A DNA stretch of 64,000 bases from assembly GCF_016950255.1 (NCBI RefSeq), contig NZ_JACGFN010000001.1:1612001-1676000 (forward strand), written 5' to 3'. Numbering within the stretch: the stretch's first letter is position 1; each line of letters opens with the position of its first letter. The translations under genes were made by a program, and so were the position numbers. Under the pieces are notes generated by a model. It was given only the letters and a program-made list of their open reading frames with translations. It did no database searches and was not told the DNA's origin. Below, in pieces: positions 9,698-19,266 of this stretch. Origin of the DNA: Pectobacterium brasiliense (lineage in GTDB: Bacteria > Pseudomonadota > Gammaproteobacteria > Enterobacterales > Enterobacteriaceae).

Positions 9698-9981
9698 GAT
9701 TTATCCTTACGCTTGTCAATATGGTTTACCTTGATGGCATTCTGCAAACCCTCTGACCAGCATAGCGGATTTCACCACGATTCTGTGCAGTCGCAGCGAA
9801 GAATAAAGGAATAAATCATGAGATTGGGGAGAAATAACGGCAGGACAGGCAGAAAGGGAAATGGGTAAATCTCGTCAAAACATCTTTAAACCGATCCTTC
9901 ACCGGTTCATTTTTCGTGTTTATCTGCCATTCCCGTTTTAGGGATACAGCAGATAAACACGAGAGACCTTATACGCAGGCC
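9698..9981. other. ybgA-ybfA intergenic region
   Basis: Here two minus-strand genes are separated by 284 bases. No gene is visible. It contains a 13-bp perfect inverted repeat (9915-9961), described separately, and a small AACCG/CGGTT hairpin at 9890-9908. Confidence 0.5.
9915..9961. repeat. Large imperfect stem-loop downstream of ybfA
   Basis: CGTGTTTATCTGC (9915-9927) pairs perfectly with GCAGATAAACACG (9949-9961); inside the loop TCCC and GGGA can pair again. There is no thymine run on either side, so it is not a standard terminator. It lies 20 bases past the ybfA stop and may stabilise or end that transcript. Confidence 0.6.
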
Positions 9982-10188
9982 TTAATAAAAATCGCAGGCG
10001 ACGGCTTCGGACTGCGCCATCCACACGGGTTTATCGCTGGTTTTCAGCCAGACGCGGTGTAAATAGCTGTAAAAACGCGCCCGATCGCGACGGAACAGCA
10101 TCACCGGTAACGCCAGCACGCCGATGGCAACCACGGCGGCGCGACGCAGGAGAATACGGTGTAAGGGATAAGTAGTATAAAGCGACAT
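9982..10188 (-). CDS. ybfA: Small membrane-associated protein YbfA
   Basis: A 68-residue protein, the same length as E. coli YbfA and sharing its C-terminal half, including [12 protein letters not shown] and [10 protein letters not shown] place the start at MSLYTTYPL because GAGGATCG precedes it; the frame is open 16 codons further up. One hydrophobic stretch ([14 protein letters not shown], residues about 15-30) could span the membrane. It is divergent from kdpFABC as in E. coli. The function is not known to me. Confidence 0.9.
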   Translation of the reverse strand: MSLYTTYPLHRILLRRAAVVAIGVLALPVMLFRRDRARFYSYLHRVWLKTSDKPVWMAQSEAVACDFY

Positions 10189-10609
10189 AACGATCCTCCT
10201 CTGGGATAAGCACCTTTGTTCAGCGGCGCTTTTCATAACGATAAAATAAGAACTGTGATATTGGTTAAAATTTTACCGCCTTTTCTGAAAGTTTACTACT
10301 CATCTGACCAGTAAAAGATGAAATAATCGCCAATTTTTTCGTCATCACGTCATTAAGTTACAACAACGTTAAAAACAAACTTATCATTAGTTAATTTATG
10401 GTTTTAGATTGGATCACTTTATCCCTTTCTCTTGATACCACCTTCCCACCGCAAACGATGTTGTTGGCACCGTAGTGCCATTACCGCTTCCACCGTCTAC
10501 TTTTCAGCCCATTTTTATACTTTTTTTACGCCTACAGACGGGAAATTTGCACCTTCTTTTCCTGCGTTTTCCTACCCTGACGCTGTCTATTTTGTTCTGG
10601 AGGTGTGTT
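10189..10609. promoter_or_regulatory. ybfA-kdpF divergent regulatory region
   Basis: Some 420 bases without a gene, AT-rich in the first half. It contains the probable KdpE-binding element at 10511-10529 upstream of kdpF. The kdp promoter itself should lie between that element and 10600, but I see no unambiguous -35/-10 pair. Confidence 0.6.
10511..10529 (+). promoter_or_regulatory. KdpE operator
   Basis: ATTTTTATACTTTTTTTAC at 10511-10529 matches the T-rich KdpE target known upstream of E. coli kdpFABC. It is about 80 bases before the kdpF start. This implies the same K+-limitation control by KdpDE encoded downstream. Confidence 0.65.
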
Positions 10610-10699
10610 GTGACGCTTAGCATCGTCTTAGGCGGCCTGATCGTGCTGCTGTTACTGGTGTATCTGGTTTATGCCTTGTTGAAGGCGGAGGAATTCTGA
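10610..10699 (+). CDS. kdpF: KdpF, small stabilising subunit of the Kdp potassium ATPase
   Basis: A 29-residue single-span membrane peptide ([20 protein letters not shown] then ALLKAEEF), exactly the E. coli KdpF length. The start is GTG with GGAGG (10599-10603) seven bases before it. Its stop overlaps the kdpA start as TGATG. It is nearly all hydrophobic and stabilises the KdpABC complex in the inner membrane. Confidence 0.92.
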   Translation: MTLSIVLGGLIVLLLLVYLVYALLKAEEF

Positions 10700-12387
10700 T
10701 GGCCGCTGACGCTTTTTTACTGATCTTTGGTCTGTTGCTCACGGTGCTGATTGTCGCTCAGCCGCTGAGCAGCGGACTGGCCCGTCTGATTGAGGGCGAA
10801 ACGGGTGCGCTCTTGCAAAAGTTTGAATCAGGAGCGGCGCGCCTTTTCGCTTTCGATACGACGGAGATGCGCTGGCAGCAGTATGCGGCGGCTATTCTGA
10901 CGCTTAACCTGATCGGCATTGCCGTCCTGTTTGTCCTGTTAATGGCGCAGGGGACTCTGCCGCTTAACCCAGAAAATATGCCGGGGTTGTCGTGGCATTT
11001 GGCGTTAAACACGGCAATCAGCTTTGTCACCAACACCAACTGGCAGGCTTACAGCGGTGAAAACACGCTGAGCTATCTGAGCCAGATGGTTGGCCTAACG
11101 GTACAAAATTTCCTGTCCGCTGCCAGCGGCATCGCCGTCGCTTTCGCGTTAATCCGCGCATTTTCCCGTCGCTGCGTCGACACGCTAGGCAACGCGTGGC
11201 TCGATCTGTTTCGTATCACGCTGTATGTGCTGCTGCCGCTGTCCCTGCTGCTGGCGCTGTTTTTTGTCAGTCAGGGCGTGTTGCAGAACCTGCTGCCTTA
11301 TCAGCATCTAACCACCCTAGACGGCGCAGCCCAAACGCTGCCGATGGGGCCCGTTGCTTCACAGGAAGCCATTAAACTGCTCGGCACCAACGGCGGCGGT
11401 TTCTTTGGCGCTAACTCGGCGCACCCGTTTGAAAACCCGACCGCGCTGAGCAACATCGTGCAAATGCTGGCGATCTTGTTGATTCCTACTGCGCTGTGCT
11501 TCGCCTTTGGCAAAGCCGTGAGCGACAAGCGTCAGGGCCACGCGCTGCTGTGGGCGATGGCGCTGATCTTTATCGTCGCCGCTGCCGTCGTGATGAAAAT
11601 GGAGGTCAACGGTAACCCGCATCTGCTGGCACTAGGCGCGGACAGCGCCGCGAATCTGGAAGGTAAAGAGACGCGTTTTGGCGTTCTGACGTCCAGCCTG
11701 TATGCGGTTGTCACCACGGCGACCTCGACGGGCGCGGTAAACGCGATGCACGATTCTTTCACCGCCCTCGGCGGCATGGTTCCCATGTGGCTGATGCAGA
11801 TTGGCGAAGTGGTGTTCGGCGGTGTCGGTTCTGGCCTATACGGCATGCTGCTGTTCGTACTTCTGACTGTCTTTATTGCCGGCCTGATGATTGGCCGTTC
11901 GCCGGAATATCTGGGCAAAAAGATCGAAGTCTATGAGATGAAGATGACGGCGCTGGCGATTCTGATTCCTCCTGCGTTAGTGCTACTCGGCACCGCGCTG
12001 GCGCTGAGTACGGAAGCCGGACGCAGCGGCATTCTGAACCCCGGCGCACACGGCTTTAGCGAAGTGCTCTATGCCGTGTCCTCCGCCGCGAACAACAACG
12101 GCAGCGCGTTTGCCGGCCTGAGCGTCAACACACCGTTCTATAACGTTCTGCTCGCTGTCGCCATGCTGCTGGGCCGCTTTGCCGTCATGCTGCCGGTGCT
12201 GGCTATCGCCGGTTCGCTGGTCGTGAAAAAGCGCCAGCCGGAAAGTAAAGGCTCATTGTCTACTCGTAGTCCGCTGTTTATCGGCATGCTCATCGCTATC
12301 GTCCTGCTGATTGGCGCACTGACGTTTATCCCTGCACTGGCGTTAGGGCCAGTCGCTGAACATTTACAGTTCGGCCTGACTCACTAA
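10699..12387 (+). CDS. kdpA: Potassium-transporting ATPase, channel-like subunit A
   Basis: The K+-binding, channel-like subunit of the high-affinity Kdp pump, related to Trk/Ktr transporters, with about ten membrane segments. The 562 residues agree with the E. coli length of 557. The selectivity-filter-type loops are visible, for example [30 protein letters not shown] and [12 protein letters not shown], each with the conserved glycines. Translation is coupled to kdpF by the overlapping stop/start. Confidence 0.98.
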   Translation: MAADAFLLIFGLLLTVLIVAQPLSSGLARLIEGETGALLQKFESGAARLFAFDTTEMRWQQYAAAILTLNLIGIAVLFVLLMAQGTLPLNPENMPGLSWHLALNTAISFVTNTNWQAYSGENTLSYLSQMVGLTVQNFLSAASGIAVAFALIRAFSRRCVDTLGNAWLDLFRITLYVLLPLSLLLALFFVSQGVLQNLLPYQHLTTLDGAAQTLPMGPVASQEAIKLLGTNGGGFFGANSAHPFENPTALSNIVQMLAILLIPTALCFAFGKAVSDKRQGHALLWAMALIFIVAAAVVMKMEVNGNPHLLALGADSAANLEGKETRFGVLTSSLYAVVTTATSTGAVNAMHDSFTALGGMVPMWLMQIGEVVFGGVGSGLYGMLLFVLLTVFIAGLMIGRSPEYLGKKIEVYEMKMTALAILIPPALVLLGTALALSTEAGRSGILNPGAHGFSEVLYAVSSAANNNGSAFAGLSVNTPFYNVLLAVAMLLGRFAVMLPVLAIAGSLVVKKRQPESKGSLSTRSPLFIGMLIAIVLLIGALTFIPALALGPVAEHLQFGLTH

Positions 12388-12402
12388 GGCTGGAGACTTT
12401 TT

Positions 12403-14547
12403 ATGACTCGTCACACGATGAATCATCAGGCAACACAGGAACCGGCCTCTGCCCAGCAGGGCGAGGCTTCCCGCCACGTTGGCAAACGTAAACAGCAAGC
12501 ACTGTTTGACAGAGCGTTAATCCGTTCGGCGCTGAAAGATGCGCTGAAGAAACTCGATCCGCGCGTGCAGTGGCGCAATCCGGTCATGTTCGTGGTGTAT
12601 CTCGGCAGTATGCTGACGACCCTCGTCTGGCTGGCGATTCTGGCAGGTAAAACGGAAGGAAACGCCGTGTTTACCGGGCTGGTATCACTCTGGCTGTGGT
12701 TTACCGTGCTGTTCGCCAACATGGCCGAAGCACTGGCGGAAGGTCGCAGTAAGGCGCAGGCAAATGCGCTGAAAGGCGTTAAGAAAACCAGTTGGGCTAA
12801 CAAGCTCGCCGCGCCGCATCACGATGCCAGCTCGGAATCGGTCCCAGCCGATAGCCTGCGCAAGGGCGATATTGTGCTGGTGAGCGCGGGTGAAACCATT
12901 CCGTGCGACGGTGAAGTGCTGGAAGGCGGCGCGTCCGTCGATGAAAGCGCCATCACAGGGGAGTCCGCGCCGGTAATCCGCGAGTCCGGCGGCGATTTCG
13001 CCTCCGTCACCGGCGGCACACGCGTGCTGTCCGACTGGCTGGTGATTCAGTGCAGCGTCAATCCCGGCGAAACGTTCCTCGACCGGATGATTGCCATGGT
13101 CGAAGGAGCACAGCGCCGGAAAACGCCGAACGAGATCGCGCTGACCATTCTGCTGATCGAACTGACACTGATTTTCCTGCTGGTAACGGCCACACTCTAC
13201 CCGTTCTCCTGGTTTGGCGTGCAGGCCAATAACAGCGGCGATGTTGTCGGCGTGACCGTGCTTGTCGCCCTGCTCGTCTGTCTGATCCCCACCACCATCG
13301 GTGGCCTGTTGTCGGCTATCGGCGTGGCAGGGATGAGCCGGATGCTGGGTGCTAACGTGATTGCTACCAGCGGGCGTGCCGTCGAAGCGGCGGGCGATAT
13401 TGACGTTCTGCTGCTGGATAAAACCGGCACCATTACGTTGGGCAACCGTCAGGCTTCGGCTTTCCTGCCCGCACCGGGTGTGACCGAACAGGCGCTGGCT
13501 GACGCCGCGCGTCTTGCCTCCTTAGCCGATGAAACGCCCGAAGGCCGCAGCATCGTGGTGCTGGCTAAGCAGCGCTTTACTCTGGCGGAACAAGACTTAA
13601 CGTCGCTGGACGCGACTTTTGTCCCCTTTACGGCTCAGACGCGCATGAGCGGCGTCAATGTTGGTCAGCGCACCATTCGTAAAGGTGCCGTCGATGCCCT
13701 GCGTCGCTACATTGAAGCGAACAACGGTGACTTCCCGCATCAGGTCGAAGAAGCCGTCTCCAACGTCGCTCGCAGCGGAGGGACGCCGCTGGTCGTTGCA
13801 GAAGGCAAGCGCGTGCTTGGCGTGGTGGAGCTGAAAGATATCGTGAAAAGCGGCATCAAAGAGCGCTTTGCCGAGCTGCGCAGTATGGGGATCAAAACCG
13901 TGATGATCACCGGCGACAACCCGCTCACGGCAGCGGCGATTGCCGCAGAAGCTGGCGTCGATGATTTTCTGGCGGAAGCGACACCGGAAACCAAGCTGGC
14001 GCTGATCCGCCAGTATCAGGCCGAAGGTCGACTGGTGGCAATGACGGGCGACGGCACGAACGATGCCCCCGCGCTAGCGCAGGCCGATGTGGCGGTGGCC
14101 ATGAACTCCGGCACGCAGGCAGCAAAGGAAGCGGGCAACATGGTTGATTTGGACTCCAATCCAACCAAGCTGATCGAAGTCGTGCACATCGGTAAGCAGA
14201 TGCTGATGACACGCGGCTCACTGACCACGTTCAGTATCGCCAACGATGTGGCGAAGTACTTCGCCATTATCCCAGCTGCGTTTGCTGCCACTTATCCGCA
14301 GCTCAATGCGCTCAACGTGATGCAGTTGCATTCCCCCACTTCGGCCATGCTGTCGGCGGTGATCTTCAATGCGCTGATTATCGTGTTTCTGATCCCGCTC
14401 GCGCTCAAAGGGATTCGCTATCGCCCCATGAGCGCCGCGGCGCAGTTAAGCCGCAATCTGTGGATTTATGGTCTTGGCGGGCTGCTGGTGCCGTTCCTCG
14501 GTATCAAGCTGATTGATATGTTGCTGACTGGGCTGAATCTGGCTTAA
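12403..14547 (+). CDS. kdpB: Potassium-transporting ATPase, ATP-binding subunit B
   Basis: P-type ATPase subunit that energises K+ uptake by phosphorylation of an aspartate. The DKTGTIT motif puts that aspartate at residue 339. Also present are the actuator loop ITGESAPV, the hinge [22 protein letters not shown] segment and TGDNPLTA. The protein is 714 residues, about 32 longer than E. coli KdpB, all at the N-terminus (a polar, glutamine-rich stretch before the first conserved region). The first ATG has GGAG eleven bases upstream; an ATG five codons later is an alternative. Confidence 0.97.
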   Translation: MTRHTMNHQATQEPASAQQGEASRHVGKRKQQALFDRALIRSALKDALKKLDPRVQWRNPVMFVVYLGSMLTTLVWLAILAGKTEGNAVFTGLVSLWLWFTVLFANMAEALAEGRSKAQANALKGVKKTSWANKLAAPHHDASSESVPADSLRKGDIVLVSAGETIPCDGEVLEGGASVDESAITGESAPVIRESGGDFASVTGGTRVLSDWLVIQCSVNPGETFLDRMIAMVEGAQRRKTPNEIALTILLIELTLIFLLVTATLYPFSWFGVQANNSGDVVGVTVLVALLVCLIPTTIGGLLSAIGVAGMSRMLGANVIATSGRAVEAAGDIDVLLLDKTGTITLGNRQASAFLPAPGVTEQALADAARLASLADETPEGRSIVVLAKQRFTLAEQDLTSLDATFVPFTAQTRMSGVNVGQRTIRKGAVDALRRYIEANNGDFPHQVEEAVSNVARSGGTPLVVAEGKRVLGVVELKDIVKSGIKERFAELRSMGIKTVMITGDNPLTAAAIAAEAGVDDFLAEATPETKLALIRQYQAEGRLVAMTGDGTNDAPALAQADVAVAMNSGTQAAKEAGNMVDLDSNPTKLIEVVHIGKQMLMTRGSLTTFSIANDVAKYFAIIPAAFAATYPQLNALNVMQLHSPTSAMLSAVIFNALIIVFLIPLALKGIRYRPMSAAAQLSRNLWIYGLGGLLVPFLGIKLIDMLLTGLNLA

Positions 14548-14566
14548 GGACTGACGGGTATACGCT

Positions 14567-15142
14567 ATGCGCTATTTACGTTCCTCTTTGTTTTTATTCT
14601 TATTATTACTGCTGGCTACCGGTCTGGCCTACCCGCTACTGACAACGGTGCTGGCACAGTGGCTGTTCCCAACACAGGCAAACGGATCGCTGATTTACCG
14701 TGAGAATACCGCCGTGGGGTCATCTCTGATCGGGCAGACGTTCAGTCGGCCTGGCTATTTTCAGGGGCGTCCGTCCGCCACGTCAGATGCGCCTTATAAC
14801 GCGCTGGCGTCCGGTGGTAGCAATCTGGCCGCCAGCAATCCGGCGCTGGACAAACAGATCGGCGAACGCGCCGCTCACTGGCATCAGGCGGTTGGCAATC
14901 AGCAGCCGGTGCCTGCTGAACTGTTGACGGCATCCGGCAGCGGTCTGGATCCGCAGATTTCCCCAGAGGCCGCGCGCTATCAGGCGATCTACATCGCGCA
15001 GGCCAGAGGAATGTCGCTCCAACAGGTGCAGCAACTGATCGATCGCTTTACCGAAACGAGTAGACCTGCGTTCATTGGGCAGCCGGCGGTCAATGTCCTG
15101 TTGCTGAATCTGGCACTGGATAAGGAAAAACCCCTGCCTTAA
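14567..15142 (+). CDS. kdpC: Potassium-transporting ATPase subunit C
   Basis: Single-span inner-membrane subunit needed for Kdp assembly and high substrate affinity. The 191-residue length matches the family. One N-terminal membrane helix (LFLFLLLLLATGLAYPLLTT) is followed by a periplasmic domain with the conserved GSSLIGQTFSRPGYFQGRPSA region and the SGSGLDPQISPEAARYQ segment. It ends the kdpFABC unit; two hairpins separate it from kdpD. Confidence 0.97.
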   Translation: MRYLRSSLFLFLLLLLATGLAYPLLTTVLAQWLFPTQANGSLIYRENTAVGSSLIGQTFSRPGYFQGRPSATSDAPYNALASGGSNLAASNPALDKQIGERAAHWHQAVGNQQPVPAELLTASGSGLDPQISPEAARYQAIYIAQARGMSLQQVQQLIDRFTETSRPAFIGQPAVNVLLLNLALDKEKPLP

Positions 15143-15171
15143 TCGGCAGTGCGTTACTATTAATGATTATA

Positions 15172-15226
15172 CGGGGAGCCAGACTCCCCGCCGTCTTTGC
15201 TGCGGCCTGACCACGGTTCAGGCCGC
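15172..15226 (+). repeat. Two hairpins between kdpC and kdpD
   Basis: A first stem CGGGGAG/CTCCCCG spans 15172-15190 and a second, GCGGCCTGA/TCAGGCCGC, spans 15202-15226. Neither is followed by a thymine run. They lie in the 102-base kdpC-kdpD gap and may lower or process read-through from the pump genes into the sensor genes. Confidence 0.6.
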
Positions 15227-15244
15227 GCTAATAAGGGATAGAAC

Positions 15245-18007
15245 ATGATTGACGGTGAAGATCGTCGCCCGGATCCCGATAGCCTGCTGGCTCAGGTCGG
15301 TGCGCCACCGCGCGGCAAGCTAAAAATCTTTTTTGGTGCCTGCGCGGGCGTCGGGAAAACCTATGCCATGTTGCAGGAAGCCCAGCGGCTACGCGCTCAA
15401 GGATTGGATATCCTTGTCGGCGTGGTCGAAACCCACGGCCGTAGCGAAACCGCTGCGCTGCTGGATGGCTTACCGCTGCTGCCGCTCAAGCATTTTCGCC
15501 ACCACGGCCGCCATACTGTCGAATTCGATCTGGATGCGGCGCTGGCGCGCTGTCCGGCGCTGATTCTGATCGACGAACTGGCGCACAGTAACGTCAACGG
15601 CTCTCGCCACCCAAAACGCTGGCAGGACGTGCAGGAACTGCTCGATGCCGGTATCGACGTCTTTACGACAGTGAACGTTCAGCATCTGGAAAGCCTGAAC
15701 GATGTGGTCGGCGGCGTCACGGGAATTCGGGTACGGGAAACCGTACCGGATCCTATCTTCGATCAGGCCAGCGAAGTCATTCTGGTGGACTTGCCGCCGG
15801 ACGATCTACGTCAGCGCCTGAATGAGGGCAAAGTGTATCTGCCGCTGCAGGCCGAGCGCGCCGTCGAGAATTTTTTCCGTAAAGGTAATTTGATCGCCCT
15901 GCGTGAGCTGGCGCTGCGGCGCATGGCGGATCGGGTTGACGATCAAATGCGCGCCATGCGTGCCGGGAAAGGACGCGAACAGGTCTGGCATACGCGCGAT
16001 GCCATTCTGTTATGCATCGGCCACGGCACGGGTAATGAAAAACTGGTGCGTACGGCTGCGCGGCTGGCGGCACGGTTGGGCAGCGCCTGGCACGCCGTTT
16101 ACGTCGAAACGCCGCGTTTGCACCGCTTGCCTGAACCGCAGCGGCGCGCCATCTTGCGGGCGCTCAAGCTGGCACAGGATTTAGGGGCAGAAACCGTTAC
16201 GCTATCTGAACCCGACGAAGAGCTTGCCGTCCTGCGCTATGCGCGTGAACATAATCTCGGTAAGATCGTTATTGGCCGCCACGTAGAGCAGCGCTTCGGC
16301 TGGTGGTGGCGCACCCGCTTTGCCGAACGGCTCGGCCGACTGGGGCCGGATCTCGATCTGGTCGTGGTGGCCGTGCAGGATGACGCGCCAGCCACACCGA
16401 TTAAAACGCCTGATGCCCGCGGGATAGTAGAAAAATGGCGTATGCAGCTGTTTGGCTGCGGGCTCGCCACGCTGCTGTGCGCCTTTATCACTCTCCTCGC
16501 GTCATGGTCGCCGTTCGCCATGCTGGAGCCGGTCAATCTGGTGATGATTTATCTGCTGGCCGTAGTGATCGTCGCGCTCTTCTTTGGCCGCTGGCCGTCG
16601 GTGTTCGCCGCCGTCATCAACGTCGCCAGTTTTGATCTCTTCTTTATTCTACCGCGCGGCACGTTTGCCGTGTCGGATGCGCAATATCTGGTCACCTTTG
16701 CCGTGATGCTTGGCGTCGGCCTGCTGGTCGGTAATCTGACCGCTGGCGTGCGCTATCAGGCCAGAGTCGCCCGCTATCGCGAGCAGCGCGTCCGCCATCT
16801 GTATGAGATGTCCAAGGCGCTGAACCGCAGCCTGTCCAGCGCCGATATTGTCAAAGCCAGCCAGCATTTTCTCAGCACGACGTTTCAGGCCAGAATCGCG
16901 GTTCTACTTGCAGACAGCCTGCATCATACTTCCGCTGAACTCACGCAGCCTGCGCGGGACGGTCAGCAGTTGATTGTCGATCGTGCTATCGCCCGCTGGA
17001 GCTTCGATCATCGCGCGCCGGCCGGAGCGGGAACGTCCACCCTACCCGGCGTGTCGTATCAGATCCTGCCGCTCGCCACCACACAGCAAATCTTCGGCGT
17101 GTTAGCGATCGAGCCCAATAACGCCCGCCAACTGATGATCCCCGAACAGCAGCGCCTGCTGGAAACCTTTACCGTGCTGATCGCCAATGCGTTGGAGCGT
17201 CTGCATCTGATGCAAAGTACGGAAAATGCCCGGCTGGATGCCGAGCGTGAGCAGTTGCGTAACTCGCTGCTTGCCGCGCTCTCACACGACCTTCGCACGC
17301 CGCTGACTGTCCTTTTTGGTCAGGCCGAGATTCTGACGTTGAATCTGGCGAGCGAAGGATCGCCTTATGCTCAGCAGGCCAACCAGATTCGCCAGCACAT
17401 TTTAAACACCACGCGGCTGGTGAATAATTTGCTCGATATGGCGCGTATTCAGTCGGACGGCTTTAACCTGCGCAAAGAGTGGCAAACGCCGGAGGAACTC
17501 ATCGGCAGTGCCCTGCAACAGCTGGAAAGCGCGCTGGCGAAAAACACCATTCAGGTTAATCTACCTGATGAGATGGTTCTGGTTTATTGTGATGCGGGGC
17601 TGATGGAACGCGTGTTCATTAACCTGCTGGAGAATGCGCTAAAGTACGCCGGAGAGCAGGCCACGATCGCGATTTCGGCGAGCGTTATTCCCACCAGCCT
17701 TATTGCAGAGAACACAGCCTCGCAGCCCGGTACGCAGGAAAATGCGTTGGAAATCATCGTGCAGGACAATGGCCCGGGGATTGAGCCTGGTCAAGAAAAC
17801 ATGATTTTTGATAAATTTTCCCGTGGTCACAAAGAGTCGTCGATTCCCGGCGTGGGGCTGGGGCTGGCGATCTGTCGGGCAATTGTGGAAATTCACGGCG
17901 GCCGTATCTGGGCAACGAATGCGGAAAGCGGCGGTGCAGCTTTCCACTTCACGTTACCACTATCGGCACCGCCGGATCTCGAGCCGGAAGATATTGAGGA
18001 GCACTGA
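15245..18007 (+). CDS. kdpD: Sensor histidine kinase KdpD
   Basis: Membrane sensor for K+ limitation that phosphorylates KdpE. The 920 residues (E. coli 894) show the KdpD domain with a Walker A motif GACAGVGKTYAML near residue 35, a USP-like domain around 250-370, four membrane helices around 400-500, a GAF-like segment, then the kinase core: phospho-acceptor His681 in LAALSHDLRTPLT, the N-box LLENALKYAG and the G-boxes DNGPGI and GVGLGLAI. It is followed by kdpE after five bases. Confidence 0.97.
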   Translation: MIDGEDRRPDPDSLLAQVGAPPRGKLKIFFGACAGVGKTYAMLQEAQRLRAQGLDILVGVVETHGRSETAALLDGLPLLPLKHFRHHGRHTVEFDLDAALARCPALILIDELAHSNVNGSRHPKRWQDVQELLDAGIDVFTTVNVQHLESLNDVVGGVTGIRVRETVPDPIFDQASEVILVDLPPDDLRQRLNEGKVYLPLQAERAVENFFRKGNLIALRELALRRMADRVDDQMRAMRAGKGREQVWHTRDAILLCIGHGTGNEKLVRTAARLAARLGSAWHAVYVETPRLHRLPEPQRRAILRALKLAQDLGAETVTLSEPDEELAVLRYAREHNLGKIVIGRHVEQRFGWWWRTRFAERLGRLGPDLDLVVVAVQDDAPATPIKTPDARGIVEKWRMQLFGCGLATLLCAFITLLASWSPFAMLEPVNLVMIYLLAVVIVALFFGRWPSVFAAVINVASFDLFFILPRGTFAVSDAQYLVTFAVMLGVGLLVGNLTAGVRYQARVARYREQRVRHLYEMSKALNRSLSSADIVKASQHFLSTTFQARIAVLLADSLHHTSAELTQPARDGQQLIVDRAIARWSFDHRAPAGAGTSTLPGVSYQILPLATTQQIFGVLAIEPNNARQLMIPEQQRLLETFTVLIANALERLHLMQSTENARLDAEREQLRNSLLAALSHDLRTPLTVLFGQAEILTLNLASEGSPYAQQANQIRQHILNTTRLVNNLLDMARIQSDGFNLRKEWQTPEELIGSALQQLESALAKNTIQVNLPDEMVLVYCDAGLMERVFINLLENALKYAGEQATIAISASVIPTSLIAENTASQPGTQENALEIIVQDNGPGIEPGQENMIFDKFSRGHKESSIPGVGLGLAICRAIVEIHGGRIWATNAESGGAAFHFTLPLSAPPDLEPEDIEEH

Positions 18008-18012
18008 ATCCA

Positions 18013-18693
18013 TTGCAGGCCACTATTCTGATCGTTGAGGATGAAAAAGAGATTCGTCGTTTTGTTCGTCAGGCGCTGGAAGGCGAAGGCTGTCGCGTGT
18101 TTGACGCAGAAACGATGCAGCGCGGTTTGCTGGAAGCGGCCACGCGTAAGCCCGATCTGATTATTCTCGATTTGGGCCTGCCGGACGGCAACGGTATCGA
18201 CTACATCCGCGATTTACGCCAGTGGAGCAGCCTGCCCGTGATTGTGCTGTCTGCCCGCACCGACGAGCAGGATAAAATAGACGCGCTGGATGCGGGTGCC
18301 GATGATTACCTGACCAAACCGTTCGGCATCGGCGAACTGCTGGCACGGTTGCGCGTCGCGCTGCGGCGTCATAGCAATACACAGCAGGAAACGCCGCTGG
18401 TGAGCTTCGGGAATATTACTGTCGATTTACTTAATCGGCAGGTGAATCGCGACGGTCAGGAACTGCACCTGACGCCCATCGAATTTCGCCTGCTGGCAAC
18501 GCTGCTCGCCAACCCCGGCAAAGTGCTGACGCAACGTCAACTCCTGACGCAGGTTTGGGGGCCGAACGCCGTCGAGCACAGCCACTATCTGCGCATTTAT
18601 ATGGGGCACCTGCGCCAGAAGCTGGAAAGCGATCCGGCAAGACCGCGCCATCTCTTGACTGAAACCGCTATCGGCTATCGTTTTATGCCGTAA
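18013..18693 (+). CDS. kdpE: Response regulator KdpE
   Basis: OmpR-family regulator activating kdpFABC. The receiver domain carries the acidic pair in VEDE, phospho-acceptor Asp53 in LILDLGLPDG and the conserved lysine in LTKPFG; the C-terminal winged helix shows LTPIEFRLL and HYLRIYMGHLRQKLE. The length is 226 residues (E. coli 225). No ATG fits: TTG at 18013 gives the right length, with GAGGAG (17996-18001) eleven bases upstream; ATC at 18007 has better spacing but is a rarer start. Confidence 0.95.
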   Translation: MQATILIVEDEKEIRRFVRQALEGEGCRVFDAETMQRGLLEAATRKPDLIILDLGLPDGNGIDYIRDLRQWSSLPVIVLSARTDEQDKIDALDAGADDYLTKPFGIGELLARLRVALRRHSNTQQETPLVSFGNITVDLLNRQVNRDGQELHLTPIEFRLLATLLANPGKVLTQRQLLTQVWGPNAVEHSHYLRIYMGHLRQKLESDPARPRHLLTETAIGYRFMP

Positions 18694-18775
18694 AATCATC
18701 TTCCTGTATTAGGCAACGTCCGTGGGGAACCTCTCCCGCAGTACGTGCCTGTCTTTTCTTCAGGAATACACCGTC

Positions 18776-19204
18776 ATGAGTAGTTGGTTAATTTACGCCT
18801 TGCTGTCTGCTGTATGTGCCGCGATGGTCGCGATATTTGGCAAGATCGGTCTGCAAAATTTGGACGCCAATACGGCGACCGCAATTCGTGCCGTCATTAT
18901 GGCACTTTTCCTGGTGGGCGTGGTGGTCGCACAGGGTAAGCTGGCGCTGGTCGGTGAGATTGTCGCCAATAAGAAAGCGCTGTTGTTCATTGTGCTCAGC
19001 GGCGTTGCTGGTGCGCTGTCGTGGCTATTTTACTTTGTGGCGTTGAAGAACGGTAACGTCGCACAGGTCGCGCCGATCGATAAGCTCAGCGTGGTCTTCG
19101 CGGTCGTGCTGGCAGTCATTCTGCTGGGAGAGAAAATTTCGCTGATGGCGGGAGCCGGCGTGGCGCTGATTTCCGTCGGAGCGCTACTGGTCGCGTTGGG
19201 ATAA
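18776..19204 (+). CDS. Half-size EamA (DMT) family transporter
   Basis: A 142-residue hydrophobic protein with a single EamA domain: about five membrane helices from SSWLIYALLSAVCAAM to GAGVALISVGALLVALG, with the family's conserved YFVALKNGNVAQVAPIDKLS segment. Full-length DMT exporters have two such domains, so this one probably works as a dimer. The ATG at 18776 has AGGAA 8 bases upstream; the frame is open 18 codons further. It stands alone between kdpE and the convergent pgm, ending at a terminator. The substrate is unknown. Confidence 0.85.
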   Translation: MSSWLIYALLSAVCAAMVAIFGKIGLQNLDANTATAIRAVIMALFLVGVVVAQGKLALVGEIVANKKALLFIVLSGVAGALSWLFYFVALKNGNVAQVAPIDKLSVVFAVVLAVILLGEKISLMAGAGVALISVGALLVALG

Positions 19205-19241
19205 AGGCGTTCTGCGTTTTCTGTCCGTACAAGATAAAAAA

Positions 19242-19259
19242 GGCGCTGCAAGCAGCGCC
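19242..19259. terminator. Bidirectional terminator between the EamA gene and pgm
   Basis: GGCGCTG (19242-19248) and CAGCGCC (19253-19259) form a 7-bp stem with a four-base loop, with adenines on the left and thymines on the right. It can therefore end both convergent transcripts. Confidence 0.85.
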
Positions 19260-19266
19260 TTTTCAC

